A stretch of DNA of 49,849 nt from an uncultured Subdoligranulum sp. (GTDB taxonomy: Bacteria > Bacillota > Clostridia > Oscillospirales > Ruminococcaceae): the NCBI GenBank assembly GCA_904374465.1, contig CAJFFY010000015.1, forward strand, positions 1 to 49,849, in the 5' to 3' direction. Positions 1 to 8,092 of this stretch are shown here, one piece after another. Every line of letters begins with the position of its first letter. Position 1 is the stretch's first letter. Both the position numbers and the translations under genes were made by a program. A model generated the notes under the pieces. It did no database searches. It was not told the DNA's origin and was given only the letters and a program-made list of their open reading frames with translations.

Positions 1-159
1 TGATTGGGTTAAGGGATAGGACAACCGAGTGCAGCTACCTCAAAAAAGCCCGTAAAATCAAGGAAAAACGGCGCTAAAACGATAGCAATACGGCCTCAAA
101 GCTGCCCGTCGTGCTCCGCAGTTCAGCAAGCGCTAAGTTTTCTCAATATGCGTTCTGCG

Positions 160-194
160 CCCCTGGAAATTTTCGGATTTCCAGGGGTATTTTT
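160..194 (+). terminator. Rho-independent terminator upstream of the GNAT gene
   Basis: An 11-bp perfect stem (160-170 with 177-187) closes a six-base loop and is followed by TATTTTTATT. It should end a plus-strand transcript coming from the left of the window. The stretch from 1 to 159 contains no convincing gene. Confidence 0.8.
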
Positions 195-223
195 ATTATG
201 CTGAAAGGTGGGAGCGCGCGGAC

Positions 224-664
224 ATGGACTATCAATTGCGTCCTGCGGTACTGGCGGACCATGATTGGATTTATGACTGTAAAGCGGCATCGATCCGGTG
301 CTATGTAGAGCCGGTTTGGGGATGGGATGAAGCTTTTCAAAAGCTGGATTTTGACGGTGACTTTGTGTCTATCGGGCAGTTTCAAGTGATAGAATCGTCA
401 GCAAAGCCTATCGGATTTTTGCAGGTACTGGAAGGAAAAGATTGCGTGGAGGTGGCGGAGCTGCATCTGCTGCCGGACTATCAAGGGCAGGGAATAGGTT
501 CTTCCATTCTGCGTCGTTTGTTGGCCGATTGCCGGGAACGTAGATGCACCCTTCGTTTGGGATGCTTTAAGGAAAATCACAGAGCCCAAGCCCTCTATCA
601 GCGGCTGGGGTTGCGGCAAACAGCGGAAACGGAAACCCACTACATTCTGGATATGACGCCGTAA
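224..664 (+). CDS. GNAT-family N-acetyltransferase
   Basis: A 146-residue protein with the acetyl-CoA binding motif of the GNAT fold: QGQGIG at residues 87-92, preceded by the beta-strand VAELHLLP. The C-terminal part (NHRAQALYQRLGL, about 118-130) is the usual GNAT motif B. The N-terminal segment EPVWGWDEAF (29-38) is typical of a subgroup of small stand-alone acetyltransferases of unknown substrate. A purine-rich Shine-Dalgarno (aaaggtgggag, from about 204) precedes the ATG. The gene stands alone behind a terminator. The acceptor cannot be told from sequence. Confidence 0.85.
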   Translation: MDYQLRPAVLADHDWIYDCKAASIRCYVEPVWGWDEAFQKLDFDGDFVSIGQFQVIESSAKPIGFLQVLEGKDCVEVAELHLLPDYQGQGIGSSILRRLLADCRERRCTLRLGCFKENHRAQALYQRLGLRQTAETETHYILDMTP

Positions 665-971
665 CAGACGATTCCGGGGTGATACCCGTTTCCGGAGTCC
701 AAAGAAAATGGCAAAAATTGCGGTTTTACGTGTTACCCGACAGATAACGGGTGAGGCGCTGTTTGTATGCCTATTGCACTGTGCGTGGATGTCATTGGAT
801 ATGGTTGATATGGCTGGTCCCTTATGGGGCTGTTGCTCGATAAAAGCGCCGGAATTTTTGGAAAAACAAAACGCATCCCTTAAAATATGGACAAACTATG
901 TCTGAAATGGTAAAATGGGTTTCGCGATTTTTCGACGGGAAAAACGCATTTATGACAACAGGAGAAATTTC
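665..971 (+). other. Intergenic leader of the purine permease gene
   Basis: These 307 bases hold no gene. Two small hairpins can be drawn: TTCCGG/CCGGAG around 671-694, and a seven-pair stem at TTACCCG/CGGGTGA around 733-756. I looked for a purine-riboswitch core because the next gene is a purine permease, but found none of the conserved junction segments. There is no clear promoter with good spacing. What controls the permease remains unassigned. Confidence 0.4.
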
Positions 972-2342
972 ATGTTCGAACGAGTTTTCAAGCTGCGGGA
1001 AAATCATACCAACGCCAAAACCGAGATCATGGCAGGTATCACTACCTTCATGACCATGGCGTATATTCTCGCAGTCAACCCCAGCGTCCTTTCGGCCACC
1101 GGGATGGATGCCAACGCCATTCTCATTGCCACCTCGCTGTCCGCCTTCATCGGTACGGCGCTGATGGCACTGCTGGCCAACTACCCCTTTGCACTGGCCC
1201 CCGGCATGGGCCTGAACGCCTACTTTGCCTACACCGTCGTGTTGAAGATGGGCTACACCTGGCAGATGGCCCTGATGGCGGTCTTTGCAGAAGGCATCAT
1301 CTTCATCATTCTGTCTCTGACCAATATCCGGGAGGCGCTCTTTAACGCTATTCCCACCACCCTCAAATCCGCCGTCAGCGTGGGCATTGGCCTGTTCATC
1401 GCTTTTGTGGGCCTGCAGAACGCCAAGCTTATCGTCAACAGCGATTCCACCCTGCTGACCTACCAGAGCTTCAAGGGCGAGACGTTCCACAGTGTGGGCG
1501 TCGGTGCCATCCTGGCCCTGATCGGCGTGCTGGTCATTGCCATCATGCTGGTCAAACAGGTCAAGGGTGCCATCCTGTACGGCATCCTGATTACCTGGAT
1601 TCTGGGCATCCTCTGCGAGTTGTGCGGCATCTATATCCCGGATGCCGAAGCCGGCATGTATTCCGTCATCCCCACGTCCTTTGTCAGCTTTGACTTCTCC
1701 GCGCTGGGCCAGACCTTCGGCCAGGTGTTCAAGGTGGACTTCTCCGGTTTGAATCTGCTGGATTTCTTTGCCGTGATGTTTGCCTTCCTCTTTGTGGACC
1801 TGTTCGATACCCTGGGCACCCTGATCGGCGTTGCCTCCAAGGCGGATATGCTGGATGAAAACGGCCGGCTGCCTCGCATCAAGGGCGCTCTGCTGGCCGA
1901 TGCCGTGGCCACCAGCGTGGGTGCTCTGCTGGGCACCTCCACCACCACCACCTATGTGGAAAGCGCTTCCGGCGTGACCGAAGGCGGCCGCACCGGCCTT
2001 ACGGCCATGACCACCGGCGTGCTGTTCCTGCTGGCGGTGATTTTCAGCCCGCTGTTCCTGACCATTCCTTCCTTTGCCACGGCTCCGGCGCTGATCATCG
2101 TGGGCTTCTATATGCTGGGGGCCGTTGCTAAGATTGACTTCAACGATCCGGCAGACGCCATTCCCGCGTTCCTGACCATCATTGCCATGCCCTTGGCCTA
2201 CAGCATTTCGGAAGGCATTGCCATCGGTGTTATCTCCTGGACGCTGCTGAACCTCATCACCGGTAAGGCCGGCGAGAAGAAGATCAGTCCCCTGATGTAT
2301 GTGCTGACGGTTCTGTTCATTCTGAAGTATATCCTGCTGTAA
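972..2342 (+). CDS. NCS2-family purine permease, AzgA/PbuG type
   Basis: A polytopic inner-membrane importer of 456 residues. It matches the AzgA branch of the nucleobase:cation symporter-2 family (adenine, guanine or hypoxanthine uptake). Hallmarks are TEIMAGITTFMTMAYI near the N-terminus, APGMGLNAYF at about 76-86, FVDLFDTLGTLIG at about 273-285, and the threonine-rich TTTTTYVESASG loop near 322. I chose ATG 972 because ACAGGAGAAA sits at the right distance, although the frame is open back to 915. It is transcribed alone. AzgA-type members usually carry purines rather than uracil or xanthine; which purine is not visible here. Confidence 0.9.
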   Translation: MFERVFKLRENHTNAKTEIMAGITTFMTMAYILAVNPSVLSATGMDANAILIATSLSAFIGTALMALLANYPFALAPGMGLNAYFAYTVVLKMGYTWQMALMAVFAEGIIFIILSLTNIREALFNAIPTTLKSAVSVGIGLFIAFVGLQNAKLIVNSDSTLLTYQSFKGETFHSVGVGAILALIGVLVIAIMLVKQVKGAILYGILITWILGILCELCGIYIPDAEAGMYSVIPTSFVSFDFSALGQTFGQVFKVDFSGLNLLDFFAVMFAFLFVDLFDTLGTLIGVASKADMLDENGRLPRIKGALLADAVATSVGALLGTSTTTTYVESASGVTEGGRTGLTAMTTGVLFLLAVIFSPLFLTIPSFATAPALIIVGFYMLGAVAKIDFNDPADAIPAFLTIIAMPLAYSISEGIAIGVISWTLLNLITGKAGEKKISPLMYVLTVLFILKYILL

Positions 2343-2447
2343 ATCTGCCGGCCGGGCTTGGCCTGGTGAGTCCGTGGGCAAGGCGTACAAAAGCGGCAAA
2401 ACAACAGAACGTTTTTCGTCACAACTGCGGTTGTTTTGTCAAAAGAC

Positions 2448-2476
2448 TTGCAAGATTTACGATTTTGTGTTATTAT
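2448..2476 (+). promoter_or_regulatory. Sigma-A-type promoter of the 3D-protein gene
   Basis: TTGCAA (2448-2453), a 17-base spacer and TATTAT (2471-2476), giving a start near 2483. A nine-base inverted repeat (CAAAACAAC 2397-2405 with GTTGTTTTG 2430-2438) lies just upstream of the -35. It could be an operator or the remains of the permease terminator. Confidence 0.7.
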
Positions 2477-2482
2477 TTCAAT

Positions 2483-2620
2483 CCGAAAACGCAAGAATCG
2501 AAAACAGAGCAACCCGTTGCCTGTGCTGCGACCCACACGGTCTGAGCAGATTTTAGCGGATTCCCTTTACCCCACAGCATCTCTGGGTGCCGGTCCTTTG
2601 CGGGGCCGGCACCTTTTTTG
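2483..2620 (+). promoter_or_regulatory. Structured leader ending in an intrinsic terminator (attenuator-like)
   Basis: About 100 bases separate the predicted start from an 11-bp GC-rich hairpin (2586-2596 with 2603-2613) followed by six Ts. This ends only 18 bases before the start codon of the next gene. AATCCG near 2480 can pair with CGGATT near 2558, enclosing a GACC/GGTC hairpin inside a CTGC/GCAG helix. A terminator between promoter and gene suggests transcription attenuation. The conserved core of the c-di-AMP (ydaO) class, expected before wall genes, is not present. The class is unknown. Confidence 0.5.
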
Positions 2621-2637
2621 TGTAAGGAGTATTTCCG

Positions 2638-3771
2638 ATGGCTTTATCCGTCAAAACGCAAGAGCATATCCGCCGCCGCCTGGAACTGGCGCTGCCCAAA
2701 TGGGGGGCGTTGGCGGGGGCTGCCGCGGCGCTGGCACTGTCCATCGCCTTTACCTCCCAGTCGCTGCACTTTGTGGTGGTCAGCGACACCCACGGGGGCA
2801 GCGTGCGAATCTTTACGGCCTCCGACGATGTGGAGGACTTGTTGGAGCAGAGCGATACCCCGCCGCTGGGGGAACACGACGAGATTGTCTGGTCCCAGAT
2901 TGCCGATGGCGAACTGATGCAGGTGCTGCGCGCCTATACGGTGCCCGTCACAGCGGATGGCCAGACCCGGGAAGTGATCACCACCGGCGCCACGGCGGCG
3001 GAGCTGCTGGGCCAGCTGGGGATCACCTTCGGGGAAAATGACCGGCTTACGCCTGCTGCCGACCAGACGGTCACAGAGGGCGAATCCCTGACGCTGCAGC
3101 GGGTCAATTACGTGGAATACACCGAGGATGTGGTGATCCCCGCCGAGCGGCAGGAAATTCCCACCAGCCTGTACTACCGGGACCAGGACGAGACGATGAC
3201 CCTGCAGGAGGGCAGCGACGGCCTGGATACCGTGACCATGCGGGAAACCTATCTGGACGGAGCCTGGTCTTCCACCGAGGAGATTGACCGGGTTACCCAG
3301 GTGGGCATGATCCCGGAAATCATCAAGGTGTACGGGGAAAAGGCGCCGGTTTCCCAGTTTGTGGGGCCGGAAGTGGTGGATGGCGTACCTACCGAGGGCG
3401 TAACCGCCACCTATACCAACCAGCGATCCACCGGCTATTCCGCCTCCGGCACGGCCAAGGGGGCCAGCGGGCGGCGGCTGACCTATGGTACGGTGGCTGT
3501 CAACCCGTCGGTGATTCCCTACGGTACGCTGCTCTACATAACCAGCGATGACGGCCAGTTTGTCTATGGCTATGCCTATGCGGCCGATACCGGTACCGCT
3601 CTGATGACGGGGCACGCCTTTGTGGACCTGTACTACGAAACCTACGAAGAATCGGTGGAAAGTGCCGTGATTCCCGTGACGGTGTATGTCATCGACGATG
3701 CCGTGGCAGCCCAGTATCAGGACCAGAACGATGCGATTCTGGAAACCCTTCTGTCGGAGGATCCCTCCTGA
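2638..3771 (+). CDS. Wall-associated 3D-domain protein with DUF348 and G5-like regions (YabE/RpfB type)
   Basis: A 377-residue protein anchored by one N-terminal membrane segment (about 22-45). Two ubiquitin-like DUF348 segments follow (about 43-75 and 100-157), then a G5-like stretch (158-237). The C-terminal 3D domain (about 266-355) includes YGTVAVNPSVIPYGTLLY and the acidic motif ADTG near 316 with VDLYY. This is the layout of YabE and RpfB-like murein-remodelling proteins. The 3D domain resembles lytic transglycosylase MltA, and its aspartates are thought catalytic. AAGGAG at 2624-2629 supports the ATG. It is monocistronic between an attenuator-like leader and a bidirectional terminator. 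Confidence 0.85.
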   Translation: MALSVKTQEHIRRRLELALPKWGALAGAAAALALSIAFTSQSLHFVVVSDTHGGSVRIFTASDDVEDLLEQSDTPPLGEHDEIVWSQIADGELMQVLRAYTVPVTADGQTREVITTGATAAELLGQLGITFGENDRLTPAADQTVTEGESLTLQRVNYVEYTEDVVIPAERQEIPTSLYYRDQDETMTLQEGSDGLDTVTMRETYLDGAWSSTEEIDRVTQVGMIPEIIKVYGEKAPVSQFVGPEVVDGVPTEGVTATYTNQRSTGYSASGTAKGASGRRLTYGTVAVNPSVIPYGTLLYITSDDGQFVYGYAYAADTGTALMTGHAFVDLYYETYEESVESAVIPVTVYVIDDAVAAQYQDQNDAILETLLSEDPS

Positions 3772-3783
3772 ACAAAAAGAAAA

Positions 3784-3817
3784 AGCAGGAAAGGCAATTG
3801 CCTTTCCTGCTTTTTTT
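3784..3817. terminator. Bidirectional terminator between the 3D-protein gene and buk
   Basis: A 28-base perfect palindrome (3784-3797 with 3798-3811) is flanked by A-rich sequence on the left and seven Ts on the right. It can end both the plus-strand gene and the converging minus-strand ptb-buk transcript. Confidence 0.85.
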
Positions 3818-3848
3818 ATCAGGCAGGGGAGAGGTCCCTGCCGGGCCA

Positions 3849-4916
3849 TCAATATTCTTTGGCAGCCTCTTCGCCGTTGACCACGCGCAGGGCACCCTGG
3901 CAGAGTGCCAGCAGTTCATCCTCACCGGGATACACTGTGATGGGCGCAATGAAGCCCAGGTGTTTCTCCAGAATTTCGCGGGTGTAGGGGTTGTAGGCGA
4001 TGCCGCCGGTCAGGATGATCTGGTCCACCTTGCCGCACAGCACGGCGGCCATGGCACCGGCGTCCTTGGCGATCTGGTAGAAGAAGGCATCCCAGACAAG
4101 CTGGGCTTCGGCGTTGCCCTCCTGGGCCATCTTCTGCACCTGGCGGGCGTCGTTGGTGTGCAGATACCCGTTGAAACCGCCGTTGCCGCAGATCTTCTTG
4201 TAGATTTCCTGCTGGGTGTACTTGCCGCTGAAGCACATCTTCACCAGGTCACCCGCCGGTACGGTGCCGGCGCGCTCGGGGCTGAAGCAGCCTTCGCCGT
4301 CCAGAATGTTATTCACATCCACCACTTTGCCGTGGCTGTGGGCGCCCACCGACACACCGCCGCCCATGTGGATGACGATGAGGTTCAGGTCCTCGTACCG
4401 CTTGCCCTGTTCCTTGGCAAAGCGGCGGGCCACAGCCTTCTGGTTCAGGGCGTGGAAGATGGAACGACGGGGCAGTTCCGGCATACCGGAAAGCCGTGCC
4501 TTGTCGGTCAGCTCGTCCACCACCACGGGATCCACGATGTAGCTGGGCACGCCCAGGGCATCGCCGATCTCCCGGGCCAGGATGCCGCCCAGGTTGGAGG
4601 CGTGCTGCCCCTGCACACCGGCCTTCAGGTCGGCCAGCAGGGCATCGCTGACGGCGTAGGTGCCGCCGGGAATGGGCTTCAGCAGACCGCCGCGGCCCAC
4701 AATGACGTTCAGGCTCTTGGGGTCACAGTTCTTTTCCTTCAGGAAATCCAGGATGATCTCCTTGCGGAAATCCTTCTGGTCGATGACGCTGGCGTACTTG
4801 GCAATCTCCTCGGTGGGATGGCGCAGCGTTTCTTCAAACAACAGGGTTTCGTCCTCGAAGACGCCCACCTTGGTGGAGGTGGAACCGGGGTTGATGACCA
4901 ACGTTTTAATGGACAT
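3849..4916 (-). CDS. buk: Butyrate kinase
   Basis: Cytoplasmic butyrate kinase (355 residues; usual size about 355), converting butyryl phosphate and ADP to butyrate and ATP. It belongs to the ASKHA acetate/butyrate-kinase family. Visible motifs are the phosphate-binding NPGSTSTKVGVFED (8-21), IHMGGGVSVGAHSHGKVVD, the GEGCFSPERAGTVP loop, and the adenosine motif ILTGGIAYN near the C-terminus. AAGGAGAGGAT lies just before the ATG. It follows ptb by 28 bases, so the two are cotranscribed from the promoter at 5923-5951. Branched-chain fatty acids may also be substrates, but the neighbouring butyryl-CoA operon argues for butyrate. Confidence 0.95.
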   Translation of the reverse strand: MSIKTLVINPGSTSTKVGVFEDETLLFEETLRHPTEEIAKYASVIDQKDFRKEIILDFLKEKNCDPKSLNVIVGRGGLLKPIPGGTYAVSDALLADLKAGVQGQHASNLGGILAREIGDALGVPSYIVDPVVVDELTDKARLSGMPELPRRSIFHALNQKAVARRFAKEQGKRYEDLNLIVIHMGGGVSVGAHSHGKVVDVNNILDGEGCFSPERAGTVPAGDLVKMCFSGKYTQQEIYKKICGNGGFNGYLHTNDARQVQKMAQEGNAEAQLVWDAFFYQIAKDAGAMAAVLCGKVDQIILTGGIAYNPYTREILEKHLGFIAPITVYPGEDELLALCQGALRVVNGEEAAKEY

Positions 4917-4944
4917 GATATCCTCTCCTTTTTCTTCGCTTTTG

Positions 4945-5856
4945 TTATTCCGCCTGCAGACCGGCTGCTACCACGGCAGCCAGTGCGATGGAGTTGACCT
5001 TGGTCTGGAAGGAGTCGGAGCGGCTGGTCAGGATGGCGGGCACCTTGGTACCGGTCAGGATGCAACCGTTCTTGCACTCGGCGGTGTGCACCAGCGTCTT
5101 GTAGACCAGGTTGCCGGCCTGAATGTCGGGGAAGAGCAGGATGTCGGCATGGCCGGCAGCCGGGCGATCCTGGGCGCCCTTGTGGTGGGCTGCCTCGGGA
5201 TCAATGGCGATGTCCATGGACAGGGGACCGTCCACCACACAGCCGGTGATCTTGCCTTCTTCGTTCATCTTGCGCAGCTCGTCGGCATCCACGGTGCAGG
5301 GCATCTTGGGGTTGACGACTTCCACAGCGGCCAGGGGCGCAACCTTCGGGCATTCCACACCGCAGGCATGGGCCACGGCCACGGTGTTCTCGATGATGTG
5401 GACCTTGTCCTCCAGGGTGGGGTAGGTCATAAAAGCAACGTCGGTCAGGAAGAGCAGCTGTTCGATGCCCTTGACCTCAAAGACGGCCACGTGGGACAGT
5501 GTCTTGCCGGTGCGCAGGCCCACTTCTTTGTCCAGCACACTCTTCAGGAAGGTCTTGGTGTCCAGCAGACCCTTCATGTACATGTTGGCCACACCGTCGT
5601 GGGCCAGCTTGACGGCGTTCAGCGAAGCCTGGACCTTGTCCGGCTCGTTGATGATCTCATAGTCGCTCAGGTCGATGTTCAACTCGGCGGCAATCTTGCG
5701 GATGGCCGCTTCGTCACCCACCAGGATGGCGTCGGCAATGCCCTGCTTGTGGGCGGCGTCCACGGCTTCCAGAACGGCGTCGTCCTCGGCAGCGGCCACG
5801 GCCAGCTTTTGCTTGCCGCAGGTCTTCACTTTTGCGATCAGGTCCTCAAAATTCAT
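4945..5856 (-). CDS. ptb: Phosphate butyryltransferase
   Basis: Phosphotransbutyrylase (303 residues, full length). It exchanges CoA of butyryl-CoA for phosphate, giving the butyryl phosphate used by Buk. It belongs to the phosphate acetyl/butyryltransferase fold. Family signatures include LAVAAAEDDAVLEAV at the N-terminus, the central GKTLSHVAVFEV, and ADILLFPDIQAGNLVYK. The last of these, with the nearby SRSDSFQTKVNSIALA, marks the phosphotransacylase group. First gene of a two-gene operon with buk, divergent from coaD and the acetyl-CoA-to-butyryl-CoA genes. Confidence 0.95.
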   Translation of the reverse strand: MNFEDLIAKVKTCGKQKLAVAAAEDDAVLEAVDAAHKQGIADAILVGDEAAIRKIAAELNIDLSDYEIINEPDKVQASLNAVKLAHDGVANMYMKGLLDTKTFLKSVLDKEVGLRTGKTLSHVAVFEVKGIEQLLFLTDVAFMTYPTLEDKVHIIENTVAVAHACGVECPKVAPLAAVEVVNPKMPCTVDADELRKMNEEGKITGCVVDGPLSMDIAIDPEAAHHKGAQDRPAAGHADILLFPDIQAGNLVYKTLVHTAECKNGCILTGTKVPAILTSRSDSFQTKVNSIALAAVVAAGLQAE

Positions 5857-5922
5857 GGTAACAGCACCTCGATTACTCTATCTTCACAGCAAAAACGGAG
5901 AGACATACCCTCTCATGTTAAA

Positions 5923-5951
5923 ATAATAACACGTTCCACCCCATGGGTCAA
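5923..5951 (-). promoter_or_regulatory. Promoter of ptb-buk
   Basis: On the minus strand TTGACC (5946-5951), a 17-base spacer and TATTAT (5923-5928) make a near-consensus promoter, 67 bases upstream of the ptb start codon. Confidence 0.8.
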
Positions 5952-6105
5952 GGGGTCAAAAAAGGGCGCAGCGACAGGCCCCGATAGGGGAGAGCCCTAT
6001 ATAAATAGGTAGGCCGGTGCAGAGTCTGGCGGTCGATTGCAGGGGAAATTGTGCGGATTACCAAAACAGCCCCGGGAATTGGATACAAATTTAACAATTC
6101 GGCAA

Positions 6106-6134
6106 TTGACAAAACCTTAACAAGATGGTAAAAC
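6106..6134 (+). promoter_or_regulatory. Probable promoter of coaD
   Basis: TTGACA (6106-6111), 17 bases, then TAAAAC (6129-6134; four of six consensus). It would start transcription near 6141, leaving an unusually long leader of about 170 bases. It is the best candidate in the ptb-coaD gap and may also serve the butyryl-CoA operon by read-through. Confidence 0.5.
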
Positions 6135-6140
6135 TATAGT

Positions 6141-6300
6141 AGAGTTTCTGGAAATGCGCCGGAAACCTTTGCGGCACCAGCCGCCGCGCACCTGACCGAG
6201 CCGGTTTTATCAGGACCCAACGAGCCAGCCACGGCGCCGGTGCCTACATTTCCGCCCTGAATTGTTTAATTTTTAACAGATAGGGCGAAACCGGAAAGGT
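6141..6300 (+). promoter_or_regulatory. Long structured 5' leader of coaD
   Basis: No gene is present. The leader can fold: GGCACC (6173-6178) pairs with GGTGCC (6239-6244) and encloses a hairpin CCTGA (6191-6195)/TCAGG (6210-6214). A third helix, TTTC-GCCCT (6249-6258, one bulge)/AGGGCGAAA (6282-6290), ends just before the Shine-Dalgarno AAAGG (6295-6299). There is no T-run, so any control would act on translation. I cannot match it to a known riboswitch class. Confidence 0.35.
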
Positions 6301-6309
6301 TTGTTCATC

Positions 6310-6798
6310 ATGCCCATCGCCATGTACCCCGGCAGTTTCGATCCCGTCACCCGCGGGCATCTGGATATCATCAAGCGCTCCAGCCGTATGTTTGACAAGC
6401 TGATCGTTGCCGTACTGGTCAACAGTGCCAAGACGCCGCTGTTCACGGTCGAGGAGCGCGTTGCCATGCTGCGGGAATGCTGCAAGGATATGCCCAATGT
6501 GGAGGTGGATTCCTTCAACGGGCTGACCGTCAGCTTCGCCAAGCAGAAGAACGCCACCGTCATGGTGCGGGGACTGCGGGCCGTCACCGATTTTGAGAAC
6601 GAGATCCAGCTGGCCCACACCAACTACGCCATGATGCCCGAGATCGAGACGATGTTCCTGGCCACGGCCATCAAGTGGAGTTATCTGTCTTCCACCATTG
6701 TGCGGGAGGCCGCCCACTACGGGCAGGATGTTTCCCGTTTTGTGCCCCCCAATGTGGAAAAGGCCCTGCTGGCCAAGCGGGCCGAGGGGCGGCTCTGA
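6310..6798 (+). CDS. coaD: Phosphopantetheine adenylyltransferase
   Basis: CoaD, 162 residues (family about 160), transfers AMP from ATP to 4'-phosphopantetheine to make dephospho-CoA, the penultimate CoA step. Motifs: YPGSFDPVTRGHLD with the nucleotidyltransferase T/HxGH element (about 5-18), the substrate loop STIVREAA, and SRFVPPNVE near the end. I took ATG 6310 because AAAGG lies at 6295-6299 and MPIAMYPGSFDP matches the family start; ATG 6322 is a less likely alternative. A short UUCG-capped hairpin (6812-6823) follows but lacks a real T-run, so read-through into thl is plausible. That would link CoA supply to the CoA-dependent butyrate operon. Confidence 0.93.
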   Translation: MPIAMYPGSFDPVTRGHLDIIKRSSRMFDKLIVAVLVNSAKTPLFTVEERVAMLRECCKDMPNVEVDSFNGLTVSFAKQKNATVMVRGLRAVTDFENEIQLAHTNYAMMPEIETMFLATAIKWSYLSSTIVREAAHYGQDVSRFVPPNVEKALLAKRAEGRL

Positions 6799-6889
6799 TT
6801 CGGAATTCACGCCGCTTCGGCGGTTTGAAGATATAACGGTTTACCAAAGAAGTCTATCCACCAAAAGAAATGCTTTCAGGAGGCTACTT

Positions 6890-8074
6890 ATGAAGAAGAT
6901 CGTCATCGCAAGCGCCTGCCGTACTGCCATCGGCAAATTTGGCGGCACGCTGTCCAACGTTCCCGCTGCGGAGCTGGGCTCCATCGTCATCAAGGAGGCC
7001 ATCAACCGCGCCGGTATCCAGCCCGAGCAGGTTGACCATGTCTACATGGGCTGCGTCATCCAGGCCGGTCTGGGCCAGAACGTTGCCCGTCAGGCCAGCC
7101 TGAAGGCAGGCCTGCCCGTCACCACCCCGGCTGTCACGGTCAACGTGGTCTGCGGTTCCGGTCTGAACTGCGTCAACATGGCCGCTCAGATGATCGAGGC
7201 CGGCGATGCCGACATCGTGGTTGCCGGTGGTACCGAGAACATGGACATGGCTCCCTTCGCCATGATGAAGGGCCGCTACGGCTACCGCATGGGTTACCCC
7301 ATGGGCAAGAGCGAGCTGGTGGACACCATGGTCAACGATGCGCTGTGGGATGCCTTCAACAACTACCACATGGGCATCACCGCCGAGAACGTGGCCGAGC
7401 AGTGGGGTCTGACCCGCGAGCAGCTGGATGAGTTTGCTTACAACAGCCAGGTCAAGGCCGACGCCGCCATCAAGAGCGGTGCCTTCAAGGACGAGATCGT
7501 GCCCGTCACCATCAAGACCAAGAAGGCCGAGATCGTCTTCGATACCGACGAAGGCCCCCGTCTGAGCCCGATGGAAGTGCTGGGCAAGCTGAAGCCTGCC
7601 TTCAAGAAGGACGGCATCGTCACCGCCGGCAACTCCTCCGCCATCAACGACGGCGCTGCGGCCCTCGTCATCATGAGCGAGGACAAGGCCAAGGAACTGG
7701 GCATCACCCCGATGGCTACCTGGGTTGGCGGCGCTCTGGGCGGCGTGGATCCCTCCATCATGGGTGTCGGCCCCATCGCCGCCACCAACAAGGTCATGGC
7801 CAAGACCGGCCTGACCGTGGACGACATGGACCTCATCGAGGCCAACGAGGCTTTCGCTGCGCAGAGCCTGGCCGTTGCCCATGACCTGAAGTTCGACATG
7901 AACAAGGTCAACGTCAATGGCGGTGCCATCGCCCTGGGCCATCCCGTCGGCGCTTCCGGTGCCCGTATCCTGGTCACCCTGCTCTACGCCATGAAGCATC
8001 GCGGCGCCCACAAGGGCCTGGCCACCCTGTGCATCGGCGGCGGCATGGGCTGCGCCACCATCGTGGAAATGTAA
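6890..8074 (+). CDS. thl: Acetyl-CoA acetyltransferase (thiolase)
   Basis: Thiolase II of 394 residues, condensing two acetyl-CoA to acetoacetyl-CoA, the first step of butyrate formation. The nucleophilic cysteine is C88 in VVCGSGLNC. The C-terminal GGAIALGHPVGASGAR carries the catalytic histidine, and LCIGGGMGCA carries the second cysteine. The start at 6890 is set by CAGGAGG eight bases upstream; the frame extends further upstream into coaD. First gene of a six-gene run with short gaps (thl-crt 18 bases). Codon use is strongly biased to C-ending codons, as expected of a highly expressed fermentation operon. Confidence 0.95.
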   Translation: MKKIVIASACRTAIGKFGGTLSNVPAAELGSIVIKEAINRAGIQPEQVDHVYMGCVIQAGLGQNVARQASLKAGLPVTTPAVTVNVVCGSGLNCVNMAAQMIEAGDADIVVAGGTENMDMAPFAMMKGRYGYRMGYPMGKSELVDTMVNDALWDAFNNYHMGITAENVAEQWGLTREQLDEFAYNSQVKADAAIKSGAFKDEIVPVTIKTKKAEIVFDTDEGPRLSPMEVLGKLKPAFKKDGIVTAGNSSAINDGAAALVIMSEDKAKELGITPMATWVGGALGGVDPSIMGVGPIAATNKVMAKTGLTVDDMDLIEANEAFAAQSLAVAHDLKFDMNKVNVNGGAIALGHPVGASGARILVTLLYAMKHRGAHKGLATLCIGGGMGCATIVEM

Positions 8075-8092
8075 GCTACGGAGGAAACCACA

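Noticed and set aside
3..77. Short frame open from the left edge, ending in TAA at 75-77, possibly the tail of a gene
   Set aside because: Only about 24 codons with no recognisable motif; the terminator at 160-194 shows something is transcribed from the left, but this frame cannot be supported as its coding end.
665..971. Purine riboswitch upstream of the AzgA-type permease
   Set aside because: Expected from the neighbour, but the conserved junction segments of guanine/adenine aptamers are absent.
822..2399. Long minus-strand open frame opposite the purine permease
   Set aside because: Low-complexity His/Gln/Gly-rich translation typical of the antisense of a GC-rich gene; the plus strand encodes a clear AzgA permease.
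2483..2620. c-di-AMP (ydaO) riboswitch before the 3D-protein gene
   Set aside because: The conserved core and its flanking helices could not be found; left as an unassigned leader.
5929..5951. ptb -35 lying in a small ACCCC/GGGGT hairpin loop, as a third case of the interleaved terminator-promoter design
   Set aside because: Only five base pairs and no upstream gene to terminate on that strand; most likely chance.
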